From: Escherichia coli
GTDB taxonomy: Bacteria; Pseudomonadota; Gammaproteobacteria; Enterobacterales; Enterobacteriaceae
Reading direction: 5' to 3'
Length of the DNA stretch: 38,125 nucleotides
Assembly (NCBI RefSeq): GCF_011881725.1
Contig: NZ_JAATUR010000043.1
Location: 1-38,125 of the forward strand
Below, in pieces: positions 8,103 through 16,272 of the stretch (within the stretch, counting starts at the first letter, position 1; each line of letters begins with the position of its first letter). Under the pieces are notes generated by a model. The model was not told where the DNA came from and did no database searches. It saw nothing but the letters and a program-made list of their open reading frames with translations. A program made the position numbers and the translations under genes.

Positions 8103-9500
8103 ATTTTTACCCGAGTCGCTAATTTTTGCCGCAAGGTGCTAAGCCGCGAGGAGAGCGAGGCTGAACAGGCAGTCGCCCGTCCACAGGTGACGGTGATCCC
8201 GCGTGAGCAGCATGCTATTTCCCGCAAAGATATCAGTGAAAATGCCCTGAAGGTAATGTACAGGCTCAATAAAGCGGGATACGAAGCCTGGCTGGTTGGC
8301 GGCGGCGTACGCGACCTGTTACTTGGCAAAAAGCCAAAAGATTTTGACGTGACCACCAACGCCACGCCTGAGCAAGTTCGCAAACTGTTCCGCAACTGCC
8401 GTCTGGTAGGTCGCCGTTTCCGTCTTGCTCACGTGATGTTTGGCCCGGAGATTATCGAAGTCGCAACCTTCCGTGGGCACCACGAGGGTAACGTCAGCGA
8501 CCGTACGACCTCTCAACGTGGGCAAAACGGCATGTTGCTGCGCGACAACATTTTCGGTTCCATCGAAGAAGACGCTCAGCGCCGCGATTTCACCATCAAT
8601 AGTCTGTATTACAGCGTCGCGGATTTTACCGTCCGTGATTACGTTGGTGGAATGCAAGATCTGAAAGACGGTGTTATCCGCCTGATTGGTAACCCGGAAA
8701 CGCGCTACCGCGAAGATCCGGTACGTATGCTGCGCGCGGTTCGTTTTGCCGCGAAACTGGGCATGCGCATCAGCCCTGAAACCGCAGAACCGATCCCTCG
8801 CCTGGCAACCCTGCTGAACGATATTCCACCAGCACGTCTGTTTGAAGAGTCTCTCAAACTGCTACAGGCGGGCTACGGTTACGAAACGTATAAACTGCTG
8901 TGTGAATATCATCTGTTCCAGCCGCTGTTCCCGACCATTACCCGTTACTTTACGGAAAATGGCGACAGCCCGATGGAACGGATTATTGAGCTGGTACTGA
9001 AGAATACCGATACGCGTATTCATAATGATATGCGCGTTAATCCAGCATTCCTGTTTGCCGCAATGTTCTGGTATCCACTACTGGAGACAGCGCAGAAAAT
9101 CGCGCAAGAGAGCGGACTGACCTATCACGACGCTTTCGCGCTGGCAATGAACGATGTGCTGGATGAAGCCTGCCGTTCACTGGCGATCCCTAAACGTCTG
9201 ACTACCTTAACCCGCGATATCTGGCAGCTGCAGTTGCGTATGTCCCGTCGTCAGGGTAAACGCGCATGGAAATTGCTGGAGCATCCGAAGTTCCGCGCCG
9301 CTTACGATCTGCTGTCCCTGCGTGCTGAAGTTGAGCGCAACGCCGAGCTGCAACGTCTGGTGAAATGGTGGGGTGAGTTCCAGGTTTCTGCGCCGCCAGA
9401 TCAAAAAGGGATGCTCAACGAGCTGGATGAAGAACCGTCACCGCGTCGTCGTACTCGTCGTCCGCGCAGACGTGCCCCGCGTCGTGAGGGTACAGCGTGA
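8103..9500 (+). CDS. pcnB: Poly(A) polymerase I, with ATT start codon
   Basis: PAP I adds 3' poly(A) tails to RNA, promoting decay, and controls ColE1-type plasmid copy number through RNA I. The nucleotidyltransferase core is visible in LVGGGVRDLLLGKKPKDFDVTT with the catalytic Asp pair. An RNA-binding domain and a very basic C-terminal tail (RRRTRRPRRRAPRR) follow. The 465-residue reading begins at ATT 8103, preceded by GAGGT six bases upstream; no ATG lies in the right place. Initiation at the inefficient AUU codon is the experimentally described start in E. coli. A TTG at 8082 is in frame but is upstream of the ribosome-binding site. The stop overlaps folK. Confidence 0.95.
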   Translation: MFTRVANFCRKVLSREESEAEQAVARPQVTVIPREQHAISRKDISENALKVMYRLNKAGYEAWLVGGGVRDLLLGKKPKDFDVTTNATPEQVRKLFRNCRLVGRRFRLAHVMFGPEIIEVATFRGHHEGNVSDRTTSQRGQNGMLLRDNIFGSIEEDAQRRDFTINSLYYSVADFTVRDYVGGMQDLKDGVIRLIGNPETRYREDPVRMLRAVRFAAKLGMRISPETAEPIPRLATLLNDIPPARLFEESLKLLQAGYGYETYKLLCEYHLFQPLFPTITRYFTENGDSPMERIIELVLKNTDTRIHNDMRVNPAFLFAAMFWYPLLETAQKIAQESGLTYHDAFALAMNDVLDEACRSLAIPKRLTTLTRDIWQLQLRMSRRQGKRAWKLLEHPKFRAAYDLLSLRAEVERNAELQRLVKWWGEFQVSAPPDQKGMLNELDEEPSPRRRTRRPRRRAPRREGTA

Positions 9501-9976
9501 CCATCGCCTATATCGCCATCGGCAGCAATCTGGCCTCTCCGCTGGAGCAGGTCAATGCTGCCGTAAAAGCGCTTGGTGAAATTCCCCAAAGCAAAATCCT
9601 TGCTGTATCTTCGTTTTACCGCACCCCGCCACTGGGACCGCAGGATCAACCCGATTATCTCAATGCCGCTGTAGCGTTGGAAACTTCTCTTACACCTGAA
9701 GAGTTACTGAATCATACACAGCGTATAGAGCTACAGCAGGGGCGTGTTCGTAAAGCTGAACGCTGGGGACCGCGCACGCTGGATCTCGATATCATGCTGT
9801 TTGGTAATGAAGTGATAAATACCGAACGCCTGATCGTTCCGCACTACGATATGAAGAATCGTGGCTTTATGTTGTGGCCGCTGTTTGAGATTGCGCCGGA
9901 GCTGGTGTTTCCTGATGGAACGGTATTAGACAACTTATTACGAACAAATAAATTTAATGAATTAAATAAGTGGTAA
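9497..9976 (+). CDS. folK: Dihydropterin pyrophosphokinase (HPPK)
   Basis: Transfers pyrophosphate from ATP to 6-hydroxymethyl-7,8-dihydropterin, the step before dihydropteroate synthase in folate synthesis. The HPPK signature RWGPRTLDLDIMLFG is present with its two metal-binding Asp residues; the length is 159, as in the family. It starts at GTG 9497, overlapping the pcnB stop by four bases, which suggests translational coupling to the poorly translated pcnB. The last 20 or so codons are unusually AT-rich, and the tail VLDNLLRTNKFNELNKW differs from the K-12 tail I remember while keeping the same end point and length. Confidence 0.96.
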   Translation: MTIAYIAIGSNLASPLEQVNAAVKALGEIPQSKILAVSSFYRTPPLGPQDQPDYLNAAVALETSLTPEELLNHTQRIELQQGRVRKAERWGPRTLDLDIMLFGNEVINTERLIVPHYDMKNRGFMLWPLFEIAPELVFPDGTVLDNLLRTNKFNELNKW

Positions 9977-10329
9977 TTAGATAGCTGTGTGAATATAAAT
10001 AAATTCCGAAAATAGCTTTTTCTCAATTGCAACTAATACATCCCCTAAGGTACAACAACAATTAATATTACATCTTCTCGTTAATTAATTCCTCCTGCCT
10101 CACATACAACATTCTTTCCACTTTGTATATTAAGTTTTGCTTAAAAACGAATTAAGTGGATATATAAAATTAAATAGGCAAAATATCCCACCGATGATAA
10201 ACAGGTGTTACATTCGGTAATACATTCACATTTATCATTAGCAAACCAATCACTTTTTCTCTATCGGAAATCCCTGTGTGAGAGCATCCGATTGTTGTAA
10301 AACTCATGGAATATGATTCAAGGATTATT
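9977..10329 (+). promoter_or_regulatory. AT-rich leader and promoter region of the yad fimbrial operon
   Basis: This 353-bp gap has no convincing gene. It is strongly AT-rich, as expected of an H-NS-silenced fimbrial promoter. One possible sigma-70 promoter is TTGCTT at 10137-10142 and TATATA at 10161-10166 with an 18-bp spacer. I see no invertible-element repeats like those of fim and no clear GATC-pair arrangement like pap. The yadN ribosome-binding site AAGGA closes the region. Confidence 0.35.
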
Positions 10330-10914
10330 ATGTCTAAAAAATTAGGTTTTGCCCTCTCCGGCCTTATGCTGGCAATGGTTGCAGGTACTGCTTCTGCTGA
10401 TATGGACGGTGGTCAGTTAAATATTAGCGGTCTGGTCGTTGATAACACTTGTGAAACCCGCGTTGACGGCGGTAACAAAGATGGTCTGATCCTGCTGCAA
10501 ACTGCAACCGTTGGTGAAATCACAGACGGCGTACTGAATGACACTGTAGGCGCTAAAGCTAAACCTTTCAGCATCACCGTTGACTGCAGCAAAGCAAATC
10601 CGAATCCAGGTGCCACGGCTAAAATGACCTTCGGTTCTGTTTTCTTTGGTAATAGCAAAGGAACGCTGAACAACGATATGTCTATTAACAATCCGTCTGA
10701 CGGCGTAAATATCGCTCTGCACAATATTGATGGTTCCACTATCAAACAGGTTCAAATTAACAACCCTGGCGATGTGTACACTAAAACCATGGATGCGACA
10801 ACAAAATCTGCAGTTTATGATTTTAAAGCGTCTTACGTTCGTGCTGACGCAAATCAGACAGCAACCGCTGGTTATGTAAAAACTAACACTGCATACACTA
10901 TTACTTATCAGTAA
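10330..10914 (+). CDS. yadN: Major fimbrial subunit YadN
   Basis: Predicted main pilin of the Yad (Ecp/HtrE) chaperone-usher fimbria, exported by Sec and polymerised by donor-strand exchange. The 194 residues begin with a signal peptide cleaved after GTASA. The mature protein has the pilin Cys pair (NTCETR and VDCSK), an exposed N-terminal strand and the C-terminal beta-zipper ending in AYTITYQ with the penultimate aromatic. ATG 10330 has AAGGA upstream; another in-frame ATG at 10306 would lengthen the signal peptide and lacks a site. It is followed by a 104-bp gap containing a hairpin, as is usual where the main pilin must be made in excess. Nearly identical to K-12 from memory. Confidence 0.93.
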   Translation: MSKKLGFALSGLMLAMVAGTASADMDGGQLNISGLVVDNTCETRVDGGNKDGLILLQTATVGEITDGVLNDTVGAKAKPFSITVDCSKANPNPGATAKMTFGSVFFGNSKGTLNNDMSINNPSDGVNIALHNIDGSTIKQVQINNPGDVYTKTMDATTKSAVYDFKASYVRADANQTATAGYVKTNTAYTITYQ

Positions 10915-10946
10915 ACATTCACCAATTTAATTAATTGAATGAATAT

Positions 10947-10994
10947 ATAGGGAATAGTGTTAACCATTTCAATTTTCATATTATTCCCTATTTT
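10947..10994 (+). terminator. Possible attenuator between yadN and ecpD
   Basis: A perfect 10-bp stem (10947-10956 with 10982-10991) containing TAGGGAATA/TATTCCCTA, extendable with wobble pairs, is followed by TTTT and AT-rich sequence. Partial termination here would keep the main subunit transcript more abundant than the chaperone-usher part. The stem is AT-rich, so it may instead mainly stabilise the yadN 3' end. Confidence 0.5.
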
Positions 10995-11018
10995 AATTAA
11001 CTCTGTCAGGGATGGTTT

Positions 11019-11759
11019 ATGTTTTTTAACACCAAACATACAGCAGCTTTATGCTTAGTAACCTGTATGGCTTTTAGCTCATCGTCTATTGCGGATATTG
11101 TCATTTCTGGTACTCGCGTAATATACAAAAGCGATCAAAAAAGCGTCAACGTACGTCTGGAAAATAAAGGGAATAACCCGTTGCTAGTCCAGAGTTGGTT
11201 AGATACTGGCGATGACAATGCTGAGCCTGGCAGTATTAAAGTCCCCTTTACCGCGACTCCACCAGTGTCGCGCATTGACGCCAAACGTGGGCAAACAATC
11301 AAACTGATGTATACCGCCAGTACCTCACTACCTAAAGACAGAGAAAGCGTGTTCTGGTTTAACGTACTGGAAGTTCCTCCAAAACCAGATGCGGAAAAAG
11401 TAGCAAATCAAAGCCTGCTGCAACTGGCATTTCGCACACGGATAAAACTGTTCTATCGCCCGGAAGGATTGAACGGAACCCCCTCTGAAGCACCATTAGC
11501 CCTGAAATGGTCCTGGGCAGGTTCAGAAGGTAAGGCGTCATTACGAGTAGCTAATCCAACTCCTTACTACGTCTCTTTTAGCAGCGGTGATTTAGTAGCC
11601 AGCGGCAAACGCTATCCCCTGGATGTGAAAATGATTGCACCGTTCAGTGACGAAGTCATGAAAGTCAATGGCCTTAATGGCAAAGCGAATTCTGCAAAAG
11701 TGCATTTTTACGCCATTAATGACTTTGGTGGTGCCATTGAAGGAAATGCCAGTCTGTAA
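11019..11759 (+). CDS. ecpD: Periplasmic fimbrial chaperone EcpD (YadV)
   Basis: PapD-like chaperone that binds pilin subunits in the periplasm by donor-strand complementation and delivers them to the HtrE usher. The 246-residue protein starts with a signal peptide ending near SSSIA. It shows the family motifs: the N-terminal strand ADIVISGTRVIY, the G1 strand region with alternating hydrophobics after FWFNVLEVPPKP, and the subunit C-terminus anchor residues Arg (TRVIY) and Lys (TRIKLFYRP). Thirty-four bases separate it from htrE. No anomalies seen. Confidence 0.95.
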   Translation: MFFNTKHTAALCLVTCMAFSSSSIADIVISGTRVIYKSDQKSVNVRLENKGNNPLLVQSWLDTGDDNAEPGSIKVPFTATPPVSRIDAKRGQTIKLMYTASTSLPKDRESVFWFNVLEVPPKPDAEKVANQSLLQLAFRTRIKLFYRPEGLNGTPSEAPLALKWSWAGSEGKASLRVANPTPYYVSFSSGDLVASGKRYPLDVKMIAPFSDEVMKVNGLNGKANSAKVHFYAINDFGGAIEGNASL

Positions 11760-11793
11760 TCAGGCAAGGATATAATCCCGCAGGAAGCATAAC

Positions 11794-14328
11794 GTGACTA
11801 TAAAATATACTAAAAATTATCATCATCATCTGACCCGTATCGCCACGTTTTGCGCGCTGCTGTATTGCAATAGTGCTTTCAGTGCTGAAGTCGTTGAATA
11901 TGACCATACCTTTCTGATGGGGCAGAATGCATCAAATATTGATCTCAGCCGATATAGTGAAGGCAACCCTGCTTTACCCGGTGTTTACGACGTCAGCGTT
12001 TATGTCAACAATCAACCAATCATTAGCCAAAGTATTCCATTTATTGAGATTGAAGGAAAAAAGAACGCACAGGCCTGTATTACATTAAAGAATTTATTGC
12101 AGTTTCATATTAATTCACCCGATGTAAATAACGAAAAAGCCGTTCTTCTTGTCCGGGACGAAGCCCTCGGCAATTGCCTCAATCTGACGGAAATTATTCC
12201 TCAGGCCTCCGTTCGTTATGATGCTAACGATCAACGTCTGGATATCGACGTCCCTCAGGCTTGGGTAATGAAAAATTACCAAAACTATGTTGATCCCTCA
12301 TTATGGGAGAACGGTATTAATGCAGCCATGCTCTCATACAATCTCAACGGGTATCATAGTGAAACCCCTGGTCGAAGAAATGACAGTATCTATGCTGCTT
12401 TTAATGGTGGGGTAAATTTGGGTGCATGGCGGTTACGTGCCTCAGGCAACTACAACTGGATGACCGATACTGCCGGTAATTATGATTTTAGGAATCGGTA
12501 TGTTCAGCGTGATATCGCCTCACTGCGATCTCAACTCATTATTGGGGAATCTTATACTACCGGTGAAACCTTTGATTCCGTCAGTATCCGAGGCATTCGC
12601 TTATACAGCGACAGTCGCATGTTGCCTCCGACATTAGCCAGCTTTGCGCCTATCATTCATGGCGTTGCTAATACCAACGCCAAAGTCACCATTACACAAG
12701 GCGGCTATAAGATTTATGAAACGACTGTGCCTCCAGGCGCTTTTGTCATTGATGATCTTAGTCCGTCAGGGTATGGCAGTGATCTTATTGTTACCATCGA
12801 AGAGTCCGATGGCTCAAAACGAACCTTCTCACAACCTTTTTCATCAGTAGTTCAAATGTTACGCCCTGGTGTTGGACGTTGGGACATTAGCGGTGGTCAG
12901 GTTTTAAAAGATGATATTCAAAACGAACCTAATTTATTTCAGGCCAGCTACTACTACGGCCTGAATAACTACCTGACGGGTTATACCGGTATTCAGATTA
13001 CCGATAATAACTATACCGCCGGTTTGTTAGGTCTTGGTCTGAATACCTCAGTCGGTGCGTTTTCTTTCGATGTAACTCACTCAAATGTTCGTATCCCGGA
13101 TGATAAAACATACGAAGGGCAAAGTTATCGTATTTCCTGGAACAAGTTATTCGAAGATACAAGTACGTCACTGAATATCGCGGCCTATCGCTATTCGACA
13201 CAGAATTATCTTGGCCTTAATGATGCGCTAACACTGATTGATGAAGTGGAACATCCTGAACAAGACCTTGAACCGAAGTCCATGCGTAACTACTCGCGCA
13301 TGAAAAATCAGGTGACAGTAAGTATTAACCAACCGTTGAAATTTGAGAAAAAAGATTACGGATCTTTTTATCTTTCTGGAAGTTGGTCCGATTACTGGGC
13401 TTCCGGGCAAAATAGTAGCAATTACTCTATTGGCTATAGTAACAGTGCATCATGGGGCAGCTATAGTGTCAGTGCACAGCGTTCATGGAATGAATATGGT
13501 GGAACTGATGATAGCATCTATCTCAGTTTCACTATTCCTATTGAAAAATTACTGGGCACTGAACAGCGTACTTCAGGTTTCCAGAGTATTGATACCCAGC
13601 TAAATAGCGACTTTAAGGGCAATAACCAGCTCAGTATCAGTAGCAGTGGTTATAGTGACAGCGCTCGTGTTAGTTACAGTGTAAACACGGGGTATTCGAT
13701 GAATAAATCCAGCAAAGATCTGTCTTATATTGGAGGTTATGCCAGCTATGAATCACCGTGGGGAACACTGGCAAGTTCAGTCTCCGCGAACAGCGATCAG
13801 AGCCGCCAATTTTCTCTCAATACCGATGGTGGTTTTGTGTTGCACAGTGGCGGGTTAACTTTCAGTAATGACAGTTTTAGCGATTCTGATACTCTGGCTT
13901 TGATTCAAGCTCCCGGTGCAAAAGGAGCACGAATTAACTATGGAAATAGTACCGTAGATCGTTGGGGTTATGGTGTTACCAGCGCTCTTTCACCATACCA
14001 TGAAAACCGTATTGCACTGGATATTAACGATCTTGAGAACGATGTTGAATTAAAAAGTACCAGTGCTGTTGCCGTACCACGCCAGGGTTCAGTTATCTTT
14101 GCTGATTTTGAAACCGTACAAGGGCAATCAGCCATTATGAACATCACACGAAGTGATGGCAAAAACATTCCATTTGCGGCAGATATTTATGATGATCAAG
14201 GCAATATAATTGGTAATGTTGGTCAGGGTGGTCAGGCTTTTGTTCGTGGTATTGAACAGCAGGGAAATATCCGCGTTAATTGGGTCGAAGATGGTAAGCC
14301 TGTAACATGTATTGCACATTACCAATAA
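11794..14328 (+). CDS. htrE: Outer-membrane usher HtrE, cut short by a nonsense codon
   Basis: FimD/PapC-type usher forming the 24-strand outer-membrane pore that recruits chaperone-subunit complexes and extrudes the fimbria. Start GTG 11794 with AGGAAG upstream; the signal peptide ends at SAFSA. The N-terminal domain (EYDHTFLMG), barrel, plug region and C-terminal domains are all present. The frame ends at TAA 14326-14328 after CIAHYQ, giving 844 residues. Reading on past this TAA gives 21 more codons ending in MNCQIQ and TAA 14392-14394, closely matching the K-12 tail as I remember it. So a CAA-to-TAA change is likely and would remove 22 residues, including the second Cys of the conserved C-terminal pair (compare the FimD end, C-x-ANYQ ... 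ECR). The intact length would be 866. Function may be reduced or lost. Confidence 0.93.
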   Translation: MTIKYTKNYHHHLTRIATFCALLYCNSAFSAEVVEYDHTFLMGQNASNIDLSRYSEGNPALPGVYDVSVYVNNQPIISQSIPFIEIEGKKNAQACITLKNLLQFHINSPDVNNEKAVLLVRDEALGNCLNLTEIIPQASVRYDANDQRLDIDVPQAWVMKNYQNYVDPSLWENGINAAMLSYNLNGYHSETPGRRNDSIYAAFNGGVNLGAWRLRASGNYNWMTDTAGNYDFRNRYVQRDIASLRSQLIIGESYTTGETFDSVSIRGIRLYSDSRMLPPTLASFAPIIHGVANTNAKVTITQGGYKIYETTVPPGAFVIDDLSPSGYGSDLIVTIEESDGSKRTFSQPFSSVVQMLRPGVGRWDISGGQVLKDDIQNEPNLFQASYYYGLNNYLTGYTGIQITDNNYTAGLLGLGLNTSVGAFSFDVTHSNVRIPDDKTYEGQSYRISWNKLFEDTSTSLNIAAYRYSTQNYLGLNDALTLIDEVEHPEQDLEPKSMRNYSRMKNQVTVSINQPLKFEKKDYGSFYLSGSWSDYWASGQNSSNYSIGYSNSASWGSYSVSAQRSWNEYGGTDDSIYLSFTIPIEKLLGTEQRTSGFQSIDTQLNSDFKGNNQLSISSSGYSDSARVSYSVNTGYSMNKSSKDLSYIGGYASYESPWGTLASSVSANSDQSRQFSLNTDGGFVLHSGGLTFSNDSFSDSDTLALIQAPGAKGARINYGNSTVDRWGYGVTSALSPYHENRIALDINDLENDVELKSTSAVAVPRQGSVIFADFETVQGQSAIMNITRSDGKNIPFAADIYDDQGNIIGNVGQGGQAFVRGIEQQGNIRVNWVEDGKPVTCIAHYQ

Positions 14329-14394
14329 ACAGTCGATCAGCAAAAAATAACACAAACTATTATTCTGAATGGAATGAACTGCCAGATACAGTAA
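14329..14394 (+). pseudogene. htrE: Detached 3' end of htrE (21 sense codons and original stop)
   Basis: In frame with htrE directly after its TAA, this stretch encodes TVDQQKITQTIILNGMNCQIQ-like tail residues and then stops 16 bp before yadM. Preservation of the frame, the terminal Cys and the end point argues that the stop is recent. Coordinates cover codons after the nonsense codon through the ancestral stop. Confidence 0.75.
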
Positions 14395-14410
14395 CAACAA
14401 GGAACTTCAC

Positions 14411-14980
14411 ATGATAAAACTATCGCCCTGCCAGTTAGTAATGTTAACGGGAATACTATTATCTCCTTCCGCATTTGCTACAGATATTAATGTCGATTTT
14501 ACAGCCACGGTAAAAGCAACGACTTGCAATATTACACTTACTGGAACGAATGTTACTGATAATAAAAATAATAAGTACACCTTGGTTATCCCCTCTATGG
14601 GAATGGATAAAATAGCCAATAAAACAGTACAATCTGAAGCTAATTTCAAATTGGTCGCAATTGAAAATACATGCAGTAGTGGAATTAGCTGGATTGATAC
14701 AACCCTGACAGGAAATCAATTCGGAAATTCCACACTAATTATCCCCCTGGATAGTGATACAACCTCCACCACACGCAATATCGGAATGGGATTTAAAAGA
14801 AAGGCGACCTCAGGCGATACATTTCTGAAACCCAATGGCGCAGAATACATACGTTGGAGTGCATCAGAAATTAGCACCGATGGACTTGAAATGACTGTCG
14901 CACTGCGTGAAACAACTACAGGACAAGGTGTACCAGGAAAGTTTCGCGCACTGGCAACTTTTAACTTCAGCTATCAATAA
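14411..14980 (+). CDS. yadM: Minor fimbrial subunit YadM
   Basis: Fimbrial-type adhesin/adaptor subunit of 189 residues, with a signal peptide ending at SAFA and a mature pilin fold. It has the paired Cys (TTCNITL and NTCSSG) and the beta-zipper C-terminus ATFNFSYQ with an aromatic at the penultimate position. ATG 14411 has AAGGAA six bases upstream. It follows the htrE tail and precedes yadL by 11 bp, so it is co-transcribed. Its exact place in the fimbria (adaptor or tip) cannot be told from the sequence. Confidence 0.9.
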   Translation: MIKLSPCQLVMLTGILLSPSAFATDINVDFTATVKATTCNITLTGTNVTDNKNNKYTLVIPSMGMDKIANKTVQSEANFKLVAIENTCSSGISWIDTTLTGNQFGNSTLIIPLDSDTTSTTRNIGMGFKRKATSGDTFLKPNGAEYIRWSASEISTDGLEMTVALRETTTGQGVPGKFRALATFNFSYQ

Positions 14981-14991
14981 CAAGGATAACA

Positions 14992-15600
14992 ATGATGATA
15001 TTTAAAAATTTATGTTATGGATTATCTGGCAGTCTATTTCTGGCTTCATCACTGTTTACTATTCCTTCGTATGCAGCCACTGACAGTATTGGCCTGACTG
15101 TTACTACTGATGTAGAAATGGGTACCTGTACATCAATGTTGACCGAGGACGGTACGACTAAAATTTCCGTCATCAATTTCGAAGATGTATATATTTCTGA
15201 AATTAATGCCGAAACTAAAATCAAAACCTTCAAATTGCAGTTCAAAGACTGTGCGGGTATTCCAGGGGAAAAGGCCAAAATAAAATTGACCCCACGAGCG
15301 TTATGTGAAGGTAATTCTAATAATGGCCCTGGATTTGCTAACGCATCAACGGCAGCAGCAAAAGCAGCGGCGGTTGCCGTTGAGGTCTGGAGCAAATCTG
15401 AACCTGGTAAGAACGGCGCTAAACAATTCAGTTGTGTTACCCCCGCAACAGAAGAAGTCAGGATTGATGCTGCAATGGGAAGTGATGTTGTCGATTATCC
15501 GATGAGTGCTGTTTTGGTGGTCGCAAAAGATAAAACCGTTACAGATGTCACCGCGGGTGATTTCACTGCTCCGGCAACATTTACTGTGACTTATAACTAA
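14992..15600 (+). CDS. yadL: Minor fimbrial subunit YadL
   Basis: A 202-residue pilin-like protein with a signal peptide ending at SYA, Cys residues in GTCTSML and KDCAG plus a second pair (ALCEG and FSCVT), and the C-terminal strand ATFTVTYN. Two ATG codons, 14992 and 14995, both follow AAGGATAAC; the first is given. An Ala/Lys-rich stretch around residues 117-131 (STAAAKAAAVAVEV) is more repetitive than in the K-12 protein I recall, which differs at many positions. Probably an adaptor near the fimbrial tip. Confidence 0.88.
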   Translation: MMIFKNLCYGLSGSLFLASSLFTIPSYAATDSIGLTVTTDVEMGTCTSMLTEDGTTKISVINFEDVYISEINAETKIKTFKLQFKDCAGIPGEKAKIKLTPRALCEGNSNNGPGFANASTAAAKAAAVAVEVWSKSEPGKNGAKQFSCVTPATEEVRIDAAMGSDVVDYPMSAVLVVAKDKTVTDVTAGDFTAPATFTVTYN

Positions 15601-15626
15601 CAGGCAGACCGATTCAGGAGCTAAAT

Positions 15627-16223
15627 ATGCGCCCCACTCAACGTAATCTGATGAAAAAATCAATTTTGCTTCTGTCTTTGCTATTCAGCACCACTTTCCC
15701 TGTAGTTGCAGGACAGGATGTTGACATTGTTGCAAATATAAAAAGTAACACCTGCCAGAGTGGAATCAGCAACAAAGGAAATATTGATTTAGGTGTCGTT
15801 GGCGTGGGCGATTTTGCCGGAAATATTTCAGCCGATAACTATCACCCCGGCGGAAAAGAATTCACTATTACAGTACAGGACTGCACACTTCAGGGCACAG
15901 GGAATGTGTTAAATCAGTTACATATTGATTTTAGATCACTCAGTGGTGTAATGGCGACAGGCTCCAGTCAAATATTCGCCAATGAAGACAACGCTGGGGC
16001 TAAAAATGTTGGGGTAGTTATATTTTCTATTCAGGATCCGGCAAATACCTTCAACGTTCTTGGCGCAACGGGTAATTCACGTTCCATTTATCCGGTCATG
16101 GCATCAGCACTAAACAATTCATCCTGGAAATTTAGCACTCGAATGCAAAAAATCGATCCAGCGCTAAATGTCACCTCTGGCAAACTTATAAGCCATGTGT
16201 TAGTGGATATTTACTACGAATAA
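15627..16223 (+). CDS. yadK: Minor fimbrial subunit YadK
   Basis: A 198-residue pilin-like protein: signal peptide with cleavage near VVAGQ, Cys pair (NTCQSG and QDCTL), central Gly-rich region (LGVVGVGDFAG) and C-terminal strand HVLVDIYYE with an aromatic doublet. ATG 15627 is preceded by GGAG; a second ATG at 15651 (MKKSILLL) would give a more typical signal peptide and cannot be excluded. It sits 26 bp after yadL and 49 bp before yadC. Its role as adaptor is inferred from position. Confidence 0.88.
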   Translation: MRPTQRNLMKKSILLLSLLFSTTFPVVAGQDVDIVANIKSNTCQSGISNKGNIDLGVVGVGDFAGNISADNYHPGGKEFTITVQDCTLQGTGNVLNQLHIDFRSLSGVMATGSSQIFANEDNAGAKNVGVVIFSIQDPANTFNVLGATGNSRSIYPVMASALNNSSWKFSTRMQKIDPALNVTSGKLISHVLVDIYYE

Positions 16224-16272
16224 CAGACAAAGTGCTGGAAGTGTTATCTTGCAGCATGATAATGGAGTAAAA

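Noticed and set aside
9977..10329. Possible invertible promoter switch as in fim
   Set aside because: I found no matching inverted repeats at the edges and no recombinase gene nearby.
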